Positions 1 through 8,482 are shown, numbered from the stretch's first letter. The stretch: DNA of 50,821 bases from Pseudomonas sp. K2I15 (GCF_002204795.1 NZ_NIXO01000046.1:1-50821); one strand, 5' to 3'. Numbers and translations: made by a program. The notes: a model not told the origin generated them from the sequence alone.

Positions 1-31
1 AGTCAATACATGTGGCGACTGACCCACCGCA

Positions 32-55
32 TTCGCGAGCAAGCCCGCTCCTACA
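32..55. repeat. REP palindromic element, single copy
   Basis: The sequence reads TTCGCGAGCAAGCCCGCTCC followed by TACA. This is the reverse orientation of the GTGGGAGCGGGCTTGCTCGCGAA repeat seen at 5071 and 17321 in this window. It sits just downstream of the Nif3-like gene stop, as intergenic REPs usually do in fluorescens-group genomes. Bases 1-73 hold nothing else. Confidence 0.85.
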
Positions 56-73
56 CTTGTCCGGTGGTGTTTA

Positions 74-832
74 TTAGATCGGGTTCGGGCAATCGATGAA
101 CAGGTGTTCCAGGGCAAAACGCCGCGCCAGATAGTCACCCAAGGCCTGCACACCGTAGCGTTCGGTGGCGTGATGCCCCGCTGCTATAAAGCTGATGTCG
201 TTTTCCCGGGCGCTGTGGAAGGTCTGCTCCGACGCTTCGCCGCTCAGGTACAGGTCGACCCCAGCCAGCACTGCCTGGTCGATATAGCCCTGGCCACCAC
301 CGGTGCACCAGCCGACGCGGCGGATCATCTCGCTGCCTTCGATCAACAGCGGCTCGCGGCCCATGGCCTCCTGCACGCGGCGGGCGAAGTCGCGGGGCGA
401 CACCGGTTCGGCCAGGGAACCCACCAGGCCGACGACCTTGAGGTTGTCCGGGTCCAGCGGGCCTTCGACGGTGATGTCCAGTTGCCGGGCCAGTTGCACG
501 TTGTTGCCGACTTCCGGGTGCAGATCCAGGGGCAAGTGGTAGGCCAGCAGGCTGATGTCGTGCTTGAGCAGGGTTTTCAGGCGGCGCTGCTTCATGCCGG
601 TGATGCACGGGCTTTCGCCTTTCCAAAAATAACCGTGGTGCACCAGCACCAGGTCGGCCTGGGCTTCGACGGCCGCGTCCAGCAATGCCTGGCTGGCGGT
701 CACGCCGCTGACGATGCGCAGCACTTGCGGGCGACCCTCGACTTGCAGGCCGTTGGGGCAGTAATCGGCGATTTTTGCGCTATTAAGGTAGCGGTCCGCT
801 TCCTCGACTAAGGTGCTCAGGGCGACGGCCAT
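74..832 (-). CDS. Nif3-like dinuclear metal centre protein (YbgI family)
   Basis: The 252-residue protein matches the Nif3/YbgI family, which forms toroidal hexamers with a dinuclear metal site and whose activity is poorly defined. The metal-binding VLVHHGYFW segment (about residues 62-70) and a late GHHATERYG segment carrying metal-ligand residues are both visible. Length is normal for the short bacterial form without the inserted CutA-like domain. The ATG at 832 has AGGAG about 7 bases upstream on the minus strand. It is divergent from algW, a pairing I also recall from P. aeruginosa. No operon partner lies in the window because the gene ends near the left edge. Confidence 0.93.
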   Translation of the reverse strand: MAVALSTLVEEADRYLNSAKIADYCPNGLQVEGRPQVLRIVSGVTASQALLDAAVEAQADLVLVHHGYFWKGESPCITGMKQRRLKTLLKHDISLLAYHLPLDLHPEVGNNVQLARQLDITVEGPLDPDNLKVVGLVGSLAEPVSPRDFARRVQEAMGREPLLIEGSEMIRRVGWCTGGGQGYIDQAVLAGVDLYLSGEASEQTFHSARENDISFIAAGHHATERYGVQALGDYLARRFALEHLFIDCPNPI

Positions 833-853
833 AAAAGACTCCTAAATATCCCG

Positions 854-881
854 TTCAGAGGCGCTCAGGGCCTCGTATAAT
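854..881 (+). promoter_or_regulatory. Candidate sigma-70 promoter of algW
   Basis: A perfect TATAAT stands at 876-881, with TTCAGA at 854-859 as a weak -35, 16 bases apart. It lies 55 bases before the algW start and inside the divergent gap to the Nif3-like gene. The -10 is convincing, the -35 is poor. Confidence 0.5.
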
Positions 882-935
882 GCGCGACATTATGGGCGCT
901 CTCCCGCCCCCTGCAACCCGTCAGGACTTTTCTTA

Positions 936-2090
936 ATGCTCAAGGCACTGCGTTTTTTTGGATGGCCATTGTTGGCTGGCGTGCTGATCGCGATGCTGAT
1001 TATTCAGCGTTATCCACAACTGGTCGGCCTGCCGACCCTCGATGTCAACCTGCAACAGGCACCGCAAACCAGCGCGGTGGTACAAGGCCCGGTGACTTAT
1101 GCCGATGCGGTGGTGATCGCCGCACCCGCCGTGGTCAACCTGTACACCACCAAAGTCATCAACAAACCGGCGCATCCGCTGTTTGAAGACCCGCAGTTCC
1201 GGCGCTTTTTCGGCGACAACTCGCCCAAGCAGCGCCGCATGGAATCCAGCCTCGGCTCCGGGGTGATCATGAGCCCGGAAGGCTACATCCTGACCAACAA
1301 CCACGTGACCACCGGTGCCGACCAGATTGTCGTGGCCCTGCGTGATGGCCGGGAAACCCTGGCCCGCGTGGTCGGCAGCGACCCGGAAACCGACCTCGCG
1401 GTACTCAAAATCGATTTGAAAAGCCTGCCCTCGATCACCATCGGCCGCTCCGAAGGCTTGCGTGTAGGTGACGTGGCGCTGGCCATCGGCAACCCGTTCG
1501 GGGTCGGCCAAACAGTGACCATGGGCATCATCAGCGCCACCGGGCGTAACCAGTTGGGCCTCAACAGCTACGAAGACTTTATCCAGACCGACGCGGCGAT
1601 CAACCCCGGCAACTCCGGCGGCGCGCTGGTGGATGCCAACGGCAACCTGACCGGCATCAACACCGCGATCTTCTCCAAGTCCGGCGGCTCCCAGGGCATC
1701 GGTTTCGCCATCCCGGTGAAACTCGCCACTGAAGTGATGAAATCGATCATTGAGCATGGCCAGGTGATTCGTGGCTGGCTGGGGATTGAAGTACAGCCGC
1801 TGACCAAGGAACTGGCCGAGTCGTTTGGCCTGACCGGGCGCCCTGGCATTGTGGTGGCGGGGATCTTCCGCGACGGCCCGGCGCAGAAAGCCGGCCTGCA
1901 ATTGGGCGATGTGATCCTCAGCATCGACGGCGAACCAGCCGGCGATGGCCGCAAGTCGATGAACCAGGTGGCGCGGATCAAACCGACCGACAAGGTGGCG
2001 ATCCAGGTGATGCGCAATGGCAAAGAGATCAAGTTGCAGGCAGAAGTGGGCCTGCGCCCGCCACCTGCGCCGGTGAAAGAAGAGGAATAA
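936..2090 (+). CDS. algW: AlgW, periplasmic DegS-type serine protease
   Basis: AlgW is the inner-membrane-anchored site-1 protease that senses misfolded outer-membrane proteins and cuts the anti-sigma factor MucA to release AlgU (RpoE). The 384-residue protein has an N-terminal membrane anchor (about residues 8-23), a trypsin-like domain with His123 in TNNHVT, Asp153 in ETDLAVL and Ser227 in NPGNSGGAL, and a single PDZ domain from about residue 275. One PDZ domain and the N-terminal anchor separate it from DegP/MucD. Its place next to the Nif3-like gene matches the P. aeruginosa order. A hairpin follows the stop. Confidence 0.96.
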   Translation: MLKALRFFGWPLLAGVLIAMLIIQRYPQLVGLPTLDVNLQQAPQTSAVVQGPVTYADAVVIAAPAVVNLYTTKVINKPAHPLFEDPQFRRFFGDNSPKQRRMESSLGSGVIMSPEGYILTNNHVTTGADQIVVALRDGRETLARVVGSDPETDLAVLKIDLKSLPSITIGRSEGLRVGDVALAIGNPFGVGQTVTMGIISATGRNQLGLNSYEDFIQTDAAINPGNSGGALVDANGNLTGINTAIFSKSGGSQGIGFAIPVKLATEVMKSIIEHGQVIRGWLGIEVQPLTKELAESFGLTGRPGIVVAGIFRDGPAQKAGLQLGDVILSIDGEPAGDGRKSMNQVARIKPTDKVAIQVMRNGKEIKLQAEVGLRPPPAPVKEEE

Positions 2091-2096
2091 CGGCTT

Positions 2097-2120
2097 CAGG
2101 AGCCCGCTCGCGGGCTCCTG
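2097..2120 (+). terminator. Hairpin after algW, probable terminator
   Basis: CAGGAGCCCG at 2097-2106 pairs perfectly with CGGGCTCCTG at 2111-2120 across a CTCG loop. The 10-bp GC-rich stem is followed only by TTACC, so the U-tract is weak. It starts 7 bases after the algW stop and separates algW from the iron-regulated gene. Confidence 0.6.
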
Positions 2121-2138
2121 TTACCTAATATTTCAGAG

Positions 2139-2157
2139 GAAAATTATTCTCATTAGA
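2139..2157 (+). promoter_or_regulatory. Fur box
   Basis: GAAAATTATTCTCATTAGA is a good match to the 19-base Fur consensus (GATAATGATAATCATTATC) read as hexamer repeats. It lies 42 bases before the TonB receptor start, where Fe-Fur would block transcription. An AT-rich stretch with TTATATTG follows. The predicted regulation is induction under iron limitation. Confidence 0.75.
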
Positions 2158-2198
2158 GATGTTATATTGTTTCAATATCGCTATTGGAACGCTCTATC

Positions 2199-4310
2199 AT
2201 GCCGTCTCGAAGATTTGCCCCACTGGCCGGAATCGCCTTGGGTTTACTGGTAGACCCGGCCTACGCCGAAGACACCCCAGCGCTTGAACTGGACGCCACC
2301 CGCATCACCAGCGAGGCGTACGAATCGGCCACTGGCCCGGTCAAGGGCTATCGCGCCACCCGCTCCGCCAGCGCCACCAAAACCGACACCGCCCTGCGGG
2401 ATATCCCACAATCCATCAGCGTGATTCCTGCCTCGGTGCTCAAGGACCTGGGCAGCACCAACGTCGAGCGCGCCCTGGAGTTTGCTGGCGGCGTCTCCAG
2501 ACAGAACAACTTCGGCGGCCTGACGCTTTACGAATACAGCGTGCGCGGCTTCACCACTTCAGAGTTTTACGTGGACGGTTTCAGCGCCAACCGCGGTTAC
2601 CCGAGCACACCGGACGCGGCCAATATCGAACGCATCGAAGTGCTCAAGGGCCCCGCCGCCAGCCTGTATGGCCGTGGCGATCCGGGCGGCACGGTAAACA
2701 TCGTCAGCAAAAAGCCGCAACCCGAAGCCTTCACCACCGTGCAGACCAGCGCCGGCAGTTGGGACCGCTACCGCACCGCGCTGGACGTGAACACGCCGCT
2801 CGATAGCGAGGGTAACGTCTTGTCGCGGGTCAACCTGGCGGTGGAAGACAACCACAGCTTCCGTGATCACGTGGACGCCAAGCGGGTGTTCGTCGCGCCC
2901 TCCATCAGTTGGCAACTGGACCCGGACACCCGCCTGTTGGTGGAAAGCGAATTCGTGCGCCACCGCTCCACCTTCGACCGTGGCATCGTCGCGCCGAACA
3001 ACCGCTGGAGCGGCGTTTCCCGCTCGACCTTCCTCGGCGAGCCCAACGACGGCGATATCCGCAACCACAACAACCGCCTGCAAGCCACCCTCGAACATCA
3101 CCTCAACGATGCCTGGCAACTGCGCCTGGCCAGCCATTACAAACAAGGCAGCCTGTGGGGCGATGCCTCGGAAAACCGCCCACTGGATGCCGACGGCCAC
3201 ACCCTCAACCGCCGCTACCGCGAACGCTCCACCGGTTGGCACGACAGCATCACCCAGCTCGAACTGCGGGGTTTGTTCGACATCGGCAGTTGGCAGCACG
3301 AGCTGTTGATCGGCACCGAATACGAGGACTACCGCAAGAAAGAACGGGTGACCACCATCGCCGGCGGCCCCTATACCGTCGACATCTATAACCCGGTCTA
3401 CGGCCAGTCAAAACCCAACGGCGAACGCTCCGGCACCAACTTTTTCGAGCAGGTGAAAAGCCAGGCGCTGAACCTGCAGGACCAGATTGTCTTCACCGAT
3501 CGCCTGCGCGGGATGGTCGGCGCGCGCTTCGAACACTTCGAGCAGCACACCGACGACTTCGCCCGCAACCACGCCAAAAGCCGGCAAACCCACGACGCCC
3601 TGACCCAGCGCGCCGGCCTGCTCTACCAACTGACGCCTGAAGTGGGCCTGTTCGCCAACGCCTCCACCTCGTTCAAACCCAACAACGGCCTGGACGCCGG
3701 CGGCAAATCCTTCAAGCCCGAAGAAGGCGTGGGTTATGAAATCGGCATCAAGAGCGAGCTGTTCGACGACCGCCTGAGCACCACCCTCGCCGCGTTCCAT
3801 ATCGAGAAGGAAAATGTCCTGGCCCTGGACCCGGCCACCGACACCAACCGCGCCATGGGCAAGGCCCGTAGCCAGGGTTTTGACCTGCAACTGACCGGGC
3901 AGGTGACTGACGCCGTACGGGTTATCGGTGCCTTTGCCTACATCGACGCCGAAGTGACTAAAGGCGACAAAGCCATCCCCGCCGGCAGCCGGATTCTCGG
4001 CGTGGCCAAACGCAGCGGCAGCCTGCTTGGGGTGTATGAATTCCAGGACGGCCTGCTGCGTGGCTCCGACCTTGGCGCAGCGTTCACTTACGTCGGCGAT
4101 CGCTCGGGTGAAGCCGGTGGCCGCTTCGAATTACCGGCCTACCACACCGTCGATTTGCTGGCCCATTACAAGGCCAGCGACAACGTCACCGTGGGCCTGA
4201 ACCTCAACAACCTGTTCGATGAAAAGTACTACGAGCGCTCCTACAGCAATTACTGGGTCAACCCCGGTGAGCCGCGCAATTTCACCGTCAGCCTGACCCT
4301 CAACCTGTAA
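2199..4310 (+). CDS. TonB-dependent siderophore receptor
   Basis: A 703-residue outer-membrane receptor starting at the ATG at 2199, with GGAA 9 bases upstream; an upstream TTG at 2184 has no such support. The signal peptide runs to AYA-ED at about residue 24. No N-terminal STN signalling domain is present, so this is a plain transporter and not a transducer acting through an ECF sigma factor. The plug contains RDIPQSISVIPASVLKDLG and a VLKGPAASLYGRGDPGG segment typical of ferric-siderophore receptors. The barrel ends in a C-terminal aromatic-free NFTVSLTLNL strand. The Fur box upstream and the DUF4198 gene 12 bases downstream indicate an iron- or metal-uptake pair. The ligand cannot be told from the sequence. 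Confidence 0.93.
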   Translation: MPSRRFAPLAGIALGLLVDPAYAEDTPALELDATRITSEAYESATGPVKGYRATRSASATKTDTALRDIPQSISVIPASVLKDLGSTNVERALEFAGGVSRQNNFGGLTLYEYSVRGFTTSEFYVDGFSANRGYPSTPDAANIERIEVLKGPAASLYGRGDPGGTVNIVSKKPQPEAFTTVQTSAGSWDRYRTALDVNTPLDSEGNVLSRVNLAVEDNHSFRDHVDAKRVFVAPSISWQLDPDTRLLVESEFVRHRSTFDRGIVAPNNRWSGVSRSTFLGEPNDGDIRNHNNRLQATLEHHLNDAWQLRLASHYKQGSLWGDASENRPLDADGHTLNRRYRERSTGWHDSITQLELRGLFDIGSWQHELLIGTEYEDYRKKERVTTIAGGPYTVDIYNPVYGQSKPNGERSGTNFFEQVKSQALNLQDQIVFTDRLRGMVGARFEHFEQHTDDFARNHAKSRQTHDALTQRAGLLYQLTPEVGLFANASTSFKPNNGLDAGGKSFKPEEGVGYEIGIKSELFDDRLSTTLAAFHIEKENVLALDPATDTNRAMGKARSQGFDLQLTGQVTDAVRVIGAFAYIDAEVTKGDKAIPAGSRILGVAKRSGSLLGVYEFQDGLLRGSDLGAAFTYVGDRSGEAGGRFELPAYHTVDLLAHYKASDNVTVGLNLNNLFDEKYYERSYSNYWVNPGEPRNFTVSLTLNL

Positions 4311-4322
4311 AAGGACGTCACC

Positions 4323-5042
4323 ATGCAAGCCTTAAAATCCCTGGCCGTGCTCAGCCTGTTGTTTGCCACCCAAGTCTCCGCCCACGGGCTGTGGACAGAA
4401 CAACGACGCGCCAATATCGAAGTGATCTACGGCCACGGCGCCGAAGACAACGCGTTCAAGGCGCAGAAAATCAGCGGCGCCTGGGCTTATGACGCAGGCG
4501 GCAAAATGATCCCGGTGACCGTGGAGCGGCTGCCCGACCATGCGCGCCTGAAGCCGCTCAAGCCGCCCGCCGTTTTGGCCGTGGCGCTGAATAACGGGAT
4601 GTGGTCGCAGACGGCTGACAAAAAATGGATCAACGAAGGCCGCAGCAATGTGCCGGGGGCGATTGAGTCGACCCAGACCTTCAAGTACAGCCTGGCGATT
4701 TACCAGCCGGGGGCGAAGTTGCCGAAGCTGGATCAGATCAAGCTGCTGATCTTGCCGGAGGTTGATCCGCTGACTGTCGGGCCGGGGAAATCACTGCCCG
4801 TACGAGTGCTGCTGGATGGCAAACCGGCGGCGGGGATCAAATTGATTGGGGATTATCGCAATGCACCGAACACCTTGAGCACAGAGACCGATAAGGACGG
4901 CCGCGCCCAGGTGTTGGTGAGGAATGAAGGGTTGAATGTGATTGCGGCGCAGGTGGAGATCCCGCTGAAGGACAATGCCGATGTGGCGACTCGCGGACTG
5001 TTCAGTTCCCTGACCTTCCTGGGCGAGCCGCATCACGAATAA
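4323..5042 (+). CDS. DUF4198-like periplasmic protein linked to metal uptake
   Basis: This 239-residue protein has a clear signal peptide ending in VSA, so the mature chain would begin with HGLW. It resembles DUF4198, a family often beside TonB receptors and annotated as a nickel or metal-uptake component. The start follows the receptor stop by 12 bases with AAGGA upstream, so the two are probably co-transcribed under the Fur box. A second His sits in VIYGHGAE about 20 residues into the mature protein. Lower GC codon choices appear in the second half. A role as periplasmic metal or siderophore handler is inference. See the finding on the N-terminal histidine. Confidence 0.78.
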   Translation: MQALKSLAVLSLLFATQVSAHGLWTEQRRANIEVIYGHGAEDNAFKAQKISGAWAYDAGGKMIPVTVERLPDHARLKPLKPPAVLAVALNNGMWSQTADKKWINEGRSNVPGAIESTQTFKYSLAIYQPGAKLPKLDQIKLLILPEVDPLTVGPGKSLPVRVLLDGKPAAGIKLIGDYRNAPNTLSTETDKDGRAQVLVRNEGLNVIAAQVEIPLKDNADVATRGLFSSLTFLGEPHHE

Positions 5043-5070
5043 CAACGAAAGTTCAGAGTGGGCACAGTAA

Positions 5071-5094
5071 GTGTGGGAGCGGGCTTGCTCGCGC
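5071..5094. repeat. REP palindromic element, single copy
   Basis: GTGTGGGAGCGGGCTTGCTC followed by GCGC lies in the convergent gap between the DUF4198 gene and hemH. It is the forward orientation of the element at 32-55. Confidence 0.85.
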
Positions 5095-5118
5095 ACATTT
5101 AGTCCTCACTCGGCTTGA

Positions 5119-6144
5119 TTACAGCGCTACCGGCGCTCTTTCGCACAGCGTATTGAGCGCCACTGCCCACTGCTCGCTGTCATTGAGGCAAGGCACCAAC
5201 ACCAACTCCTCGCCCCCCGCCTCGCGGAACTGCTCCAACCCGCGATCACCAATCTCTTCCAGCGTCTCGATGCAGTCCGCGACAAACGCCGGGCACATCA
5301 CCAGCAACTTCTTCACGCCTTGCTGAGCCAGCGCTTCAAGGCGCGCCTCGGTGTAGGGTTCGATCCACTTGGCCCGGCCCAACCGCGACTGGAACGCCAC
5401 CGACCACTTGCCATCCGGCAAGCCCAGGCGCTCGGCAAAATCCCGCGCAACGCTGAAGCACTGCGCGCGATAGCAGGTGGCAAGCACCTCGGGAGAGGCG
5501 TTCTGGCAACAGTTGGCGTCCTTGAAACAGTGTTGCCCGGTAGGGTCGAGCTTTTTCAGGTGGCGTTCCGGCAGCCCGTGGAAACTCAACAGCAGGTGAT
5601 CAAAATCCTGTTCCACGTAAGCCTTGGCACTGTTGGCCAACGCATCGAGGTATTCCGGCTGATCATAGAACGGCTGCAAAATCGAAAACTCGATCGCCAG
5701 CTTTTTGTCCCGCACCACGCGCCGGGCTTCTTCAATCACCGTGGTCACGGTGCTGTCGGCAAACTGTGGGTACAGCGGTGCCAGGGTGACTTTCTTGATG
5801 CCCTGGCTTGCCAACCGCACCAGCACCGTTTCAATCGACGGTTCGCCGTAGCGCATCGCCAATTCCACCGGGCCTTGGGTCCATTGCGAGGTCATCTGTT
5901 GTTGCAGGCGACGGCTGAGCACTACCAGCGGCGAACCTTCGTCCCACCAGATCGAGGCGTAGGCATGGGCCGACTGCTCGGGACGCTTGATCAGGATCAG
6001 CGACACCAGCAAGCGCCGCACCGGCCACGGCAGGTCGATGACGTAAGGGTCCATCAGGAATTGATTAAGGTAGCTGCGCACATCCGCCACCGAAGTGGAC
6101 GCCGGTGAACCCAGGTTGACCAGTAACAACGCGTGATCCGTCAT
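5119..6144 (-). CDS. hemH: HemH, ferrochelatase
   Basis: Ferrochelatase inserts Fe2+ into protoporphyrin IX, the last step of protoheme synthesis. The 341-residue length is standard. The active-site LLLSFHGLPERH segment (around residues 185-196) carries the conserved catalytic His, and a Cys-rich stretch with CFKDANCC follows it. The N-terminus reads ALLLVNLGSP, the family signature. The TIGR01777 epimerase gene ends 14 bases upstream on the same strand, so the two are probably one transcript. Heme-pathway genes lie on both sides of the light-response block (hemA at 22 kb). Confidence 0.97.
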   Translation of the reverse strand: MTDHALLLVNLGSPASTSVADVRSYLNQFLMDPYVIDLPWPVRRLLVSLILIKRPEQSAHAYASIWWDEGSPLVVLSRRLQQQMTSQWTQGPVELAMRYGEPSIETVLVRLASQGIKKVTLAPLYPQFADSTVTTVIEEARRVVRDKKLAIEFSILQPFYDQPEYLDALANSAKAYVEQDFDHLLLSFHGLPERHLKKLDPTGQHCFKDANCCQNASPEVLATCYRAQCFSVARDFAERLGLPDGKWSVAFQSRLGRAKWIEPYTEARLEALAQQGVKKLLVMCPAFVADCIETLEEIGDRGLEQFREAGGEELVLVPCLNDSEQWAVALNTLCERAPVAL

Positions 6145-6158
6145 GCAACATCCTATCT

Positions 6159-7058
6159 TTAGAGGCGGCTGGACAAGTCGTCCAGGGCCGCGTGCAACTC
6201 AGTGAACTGGAAAGTGAAACCAGCGGCCAACAGCCGCTGCGGCAACGCCCGCTGGCCACCCAGCAACAAGCCGGACAACTCACCCAGGCCGATGCGCAAG
6301 GCAAACGCCGGCATAGGCATGAAGGCCGGGCGGTGCAGCACCTTGCCCAGGGTCTTGGCGAACTCGAGGTTGCGCACCGGGTGTGGCGCGCAGGCATTAT
6401 AAGGACCGCGGGCATCGCTCTTGTGCAGAAGAAAATCAATCAGGGCGATTTGATCCTTTATATGGACCCACGGCATCCACTGCCGACCATTGCCGATAGG
6501 CCCGCCCAGCGCCAGTTTGAACGGCAACAACAGCCGCGACAAAAAGCCGCCCTCGGCCGCCAGCACCAGCCCGGTTCGCACCAGCACCACACGGATACCC
6601 AATGCCTCGGCGCGCTGGGCTGTTTCTTCCCAGGCGATAGAGAGCTGGCTGCCGAAATCGTCCTGCACCGAGCCGCTGTCTTCGGTCAGCTCACGCTCGC
6701 CGCCGTCGCCGTACCAGCCAACCGCAGAACCAGAGATCAGCACCGCCGGTTTTTGCTCAAGGCCCTCAAACCAGGCCAGCAACGTTTCGGTGAGACCGAT
6801 ACGGCTGCTCCACAGCAGCGCCTTGCGTTTATGCGTCCAGGGGCGGTCGGCAATCGGCGCGCCAGCCAGGTTGACCACCGCGTCCACCGGCTCGTTGATG
6901 TCTTGCAGGCGGGCAATGCCGCGCACTTGGGCGCCGCACAATTTGGCCACTTGTTCAGGATGGCGGCTCCAGACCGTGAGGCGATGGCCCTGGGCAAGCC
7001 AGTGTTGGCAAAGTTGGCGGCCGATCAAACCCGTACCGCCGGTCAGCAAAATGTGCAT
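6159..7058 (-). CDS. TIGR01777 family SDR epimerase (YfcH-like)
   Basis: The 299-residue protein begins MHILLTGGTGLIGRQLC, an extended-SDR nucleotide-binding motif (TGGTGLIG). A conserved SAVGWYG segment (about residue 112) and a C-terminal DUF1731-like stretch are typical of TIGR01777 proteins. The substrate is unknown. The ATG has GAGGAA 8 bases upstream. It precedes hemH closely, an arrangement shared with P. aeruginosa. Its promoter region is divergent from the LitR-boxed oxidase gene and holds several palindromes, so light control is possible but not shown. Confidence 0.92.
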   Translation of the reverse strand: MHILLTGGTGLIGRQLCQHWLAQGHRLTVWSRHPEQVAKLCGAQVRGIARLQDINEPVDAVVNLAGAPIADRPWTHKRKALLWSSRIGLTETLLAWFEGLEQKPAVLISGSAVGWYGDGGERELTEDSGSVQDDFGSQLSIAWEETAQRAEALGIRVVLVRTGLVLAAEGGFLSRLLLPFKLALGGPIGNGRQWMPWVHIKDQIALIDFLLHKSDARGPYNACAPHPVRNLEFAKTLGKVLHRPAFMPMPAFALRIGLGELSGLLLGGQRALPQRLLAAGFTFQFTELHAALDDLSSRL

Positions 7059-7085
7059 GAGTTGTTCCTCGTGTAACGTTCGCCG

Positions 7086-7155
7086 ACCACCGTTAGTCTA
7101 TTTTATAGACAGGGATGTTTTAATCGGGCGCAACGGTGGTTAAACCCTCAGGGTT
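7086..7155. promoter_or_regulatory. Divergent promoter region with nested palindromes
   Basis: Three inverted repeats fall in 70 bases. ACCACCGTT at 7086-7094 pairs with AACGGTGGT at 7132-7140. Between them GTCTATTTTATAGAC (7096-7110) is a palindrome that contains a TATAAA on the minus strand, a likely -10 for the epimerase gene. AACCCTCAGGGTT (7143-7155) is a third. They look like operator sites for an unidentified factor acting on the minus-strand promoter. Confidence 0.45.
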
Positions 7156-7194
7156 AACCATAGGTCACGCCAAACGATCAGGTATGCCAAAACT

Positions 7195-7218
7195 TATACC
7201 AAAAAACAATATTGTACA
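7195..7218 (+). promoter_or_regulatory. LitR-type box before the FAD oxidase gene
   Basis: TATACC at 7195-7200 and TGTACA at 7213-7218 are separated by exactly 12 bases, one mismatch from the T(G/A)TACA-N12-TGTA(C/T)A site I recall for class II LitR in P. putida. TTGTAC (7212-7217) and TAGTCT (7235-7240) at 17 bases spacing give a possible promoter overlapping the box, so binding would repress. The same architecture recurs at 8483-8556. Confidence 0.65.
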
Positions 7219-7267
7219 GCTATTGGTGTCGGCGTAGTCTGTACCCAACGGTAAAACGAGGCCTCCC

Positions 7268-8254
7268 ATGACTGTTCCCATCGCGATCATCGGCACCGGC
7301 ATCGCCGGTCTCTCCGCCGCCCGAGCGTTAAAAGACGCGGGGCACGTTGTACAACTCTTCGATAAAAGCCGCGGCAGTGGCGGTCGCATGTCCAGCAAGC
7401 GCAGTGATGCGGGCGCCTTGGACATGGGCGCGCAGTACTTCACCGCCCGCGACCGGCGCTTCGTCAACGAGGTGCAACGCTGGCAGGCCAATGGTTGCGC
7501 CGAGCAATGGAAGCCACAGCTGTACAACTTCAAGTCCGGGCAACTGACGCCCTCCCCCGATGAACAGATCCGCTGGGTTGGCACGCCGCGCATGAGCGCG
7601 ATCACCCGCGCCCTGCTCGATGACCTGCCGGTGCAGTTCGGTTGCCGCATCACCGAAGTGTTCCAGGGCAAACAGCACTGGAACCTGCTGGACGCCGACG
7701 GCGAAAGCCACGGCCCGTTCAGCCACGTCATCATCGCCACCCCGGCACCACAAGCCACCGCCTTGCTGGCCGCCGCGCCCAAGCTGGCGAGTGCCGCCGC
7801 CGGGGTAAAGATGGACCCGACCTGGGCCATCGCCCTGGCCTTCGACAAGCCTCTGGATACGCCCATGGAAGGCTGCTTCGTGCAAGACAGCCCGCTTGAC
7901 TGGCTGGCCCGCAACCGCAGCAAACCGGGGCGCGACACCACCCTCGACACCTGGGTATTGCACGCCACCAGCACCTGGAGCAAGCAACACCTGGACCTGT
8001 CCAAGGAAGCCGTGATCGAACACCTGCACGGCGCTTTCGCCGAGCTGCTGCACAGCGCCATGCCGCCGCCGTCCTTCACCCTCGCCCACCGCTGGCTGTA
8101 TGCGCGGCCGTCCTCCAGCCATGAATTTGGCGTACTGGCCGACGCCGACCTGGGCTTGTACGTGTGCGGTGACTGGTGCCTGTCGGGCCGCGTGGAAGGC
8201 GCCTGGCTCAGCGGCCAGGAAGCGGCGCGGCGGTTGATCGAGCACCTGCAATGA
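7268..8254 (+). CDS. FAD/NAD(P)-dependent amine oxidase-like protein
   Basis: The 328-residue protein opens with IAIIGTGIAGLSAARAL, a dinucleotide-binding GxGxxG motif, then SRGSGGRMSSKR, the second FAD motif of renalase-type oxidoreductases. GLYVCGDWC near residue 295 is the C-terminal FAD contact. The substrate is unknown. It overlaps the next gene by ATGA and lies behind a LitR-type box, so it should be light-induced with that gene. AACGAGGCC gives the ribosome-binding site. Confidence 0.88.
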   Translation: MTVPIAIIGTGIAGLSAARALKDAGHVVQLFDKSRGSGGRMSSKRSDAGALDMGAQYFTARDRRFVNEVQRWQANGCAEQWKPQLYNFKSGQLTPSPDEQIRWVGTPRMSAITRALLDDLPVQFGCRITEVFQGKQHWNLLDADGESHGPFSHVIIATPAPQATALLAAAPKLASAAAGVKMDPTWAIALAFDKPLDTPMEGCFVQDSPLDWLARNRSKPGRDTTLDTWVLHATSTWSKQHLDLSKEAVIEHLHGAFAELLHSAMPPPSFTLAHRWLYARPSSSHEFGVLADADLGLYVCGDWCLSGRVEGAWLSGQEAARRLIEHLQ

Positions 8255-8466
8255 ACCGCATCAATCCCGCCAAGTTGCTGCTGTCGAAGTGGACAGCAGC
8301 CCACCCGCAGCACAAGGAAAAACATTTCCTGGTGACCAAGTTGCTGCGCGACGACGAAGGCGATGTGCAGGAGATTGAGCTGGAAGCCGTGATGAGCCAT
8401 CGCGTGCAGCGGCTGGCCTGGCAAACCCTGCAAAACGCCGAAGACTGGAAAATCGGCTGGAAATAG
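8251..8466 (+). CDS. Small Trp-rich protein, TIGR02450 family
   Basis: A 71-residue protein starting at the ATG that overlaps the preceding stop (ATGA). It carries NPAKLLLSKWTA near the N-terminus, a KHFLVTKL segment and ends DWKIGWK, all typical of the TIGR02450 Trp-rich family of unknown function. A longer reading frame upstream is not needed. Translational coupling with the oxidase gene suggests joint action in the light response. Confidence 0.85.
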   Translation: MNRINPAKLLLSKWTAAHPQHKEKHFLVTKLLRDDEGDVQEIELEAVMSHRVQRLAWQTLQNAEDWKIGWK

Positions 8467-8482
8467 CCATCCCGCAAATACC

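Noticed and set aside
2199..4310. Receptor as a signal-transducing type with ECF sigma and anti-sigma partners
   Set aside because: It has no N-terminal STN domain and no sigma/anti-sigma pair beside it; a Fur box explains the regulation.
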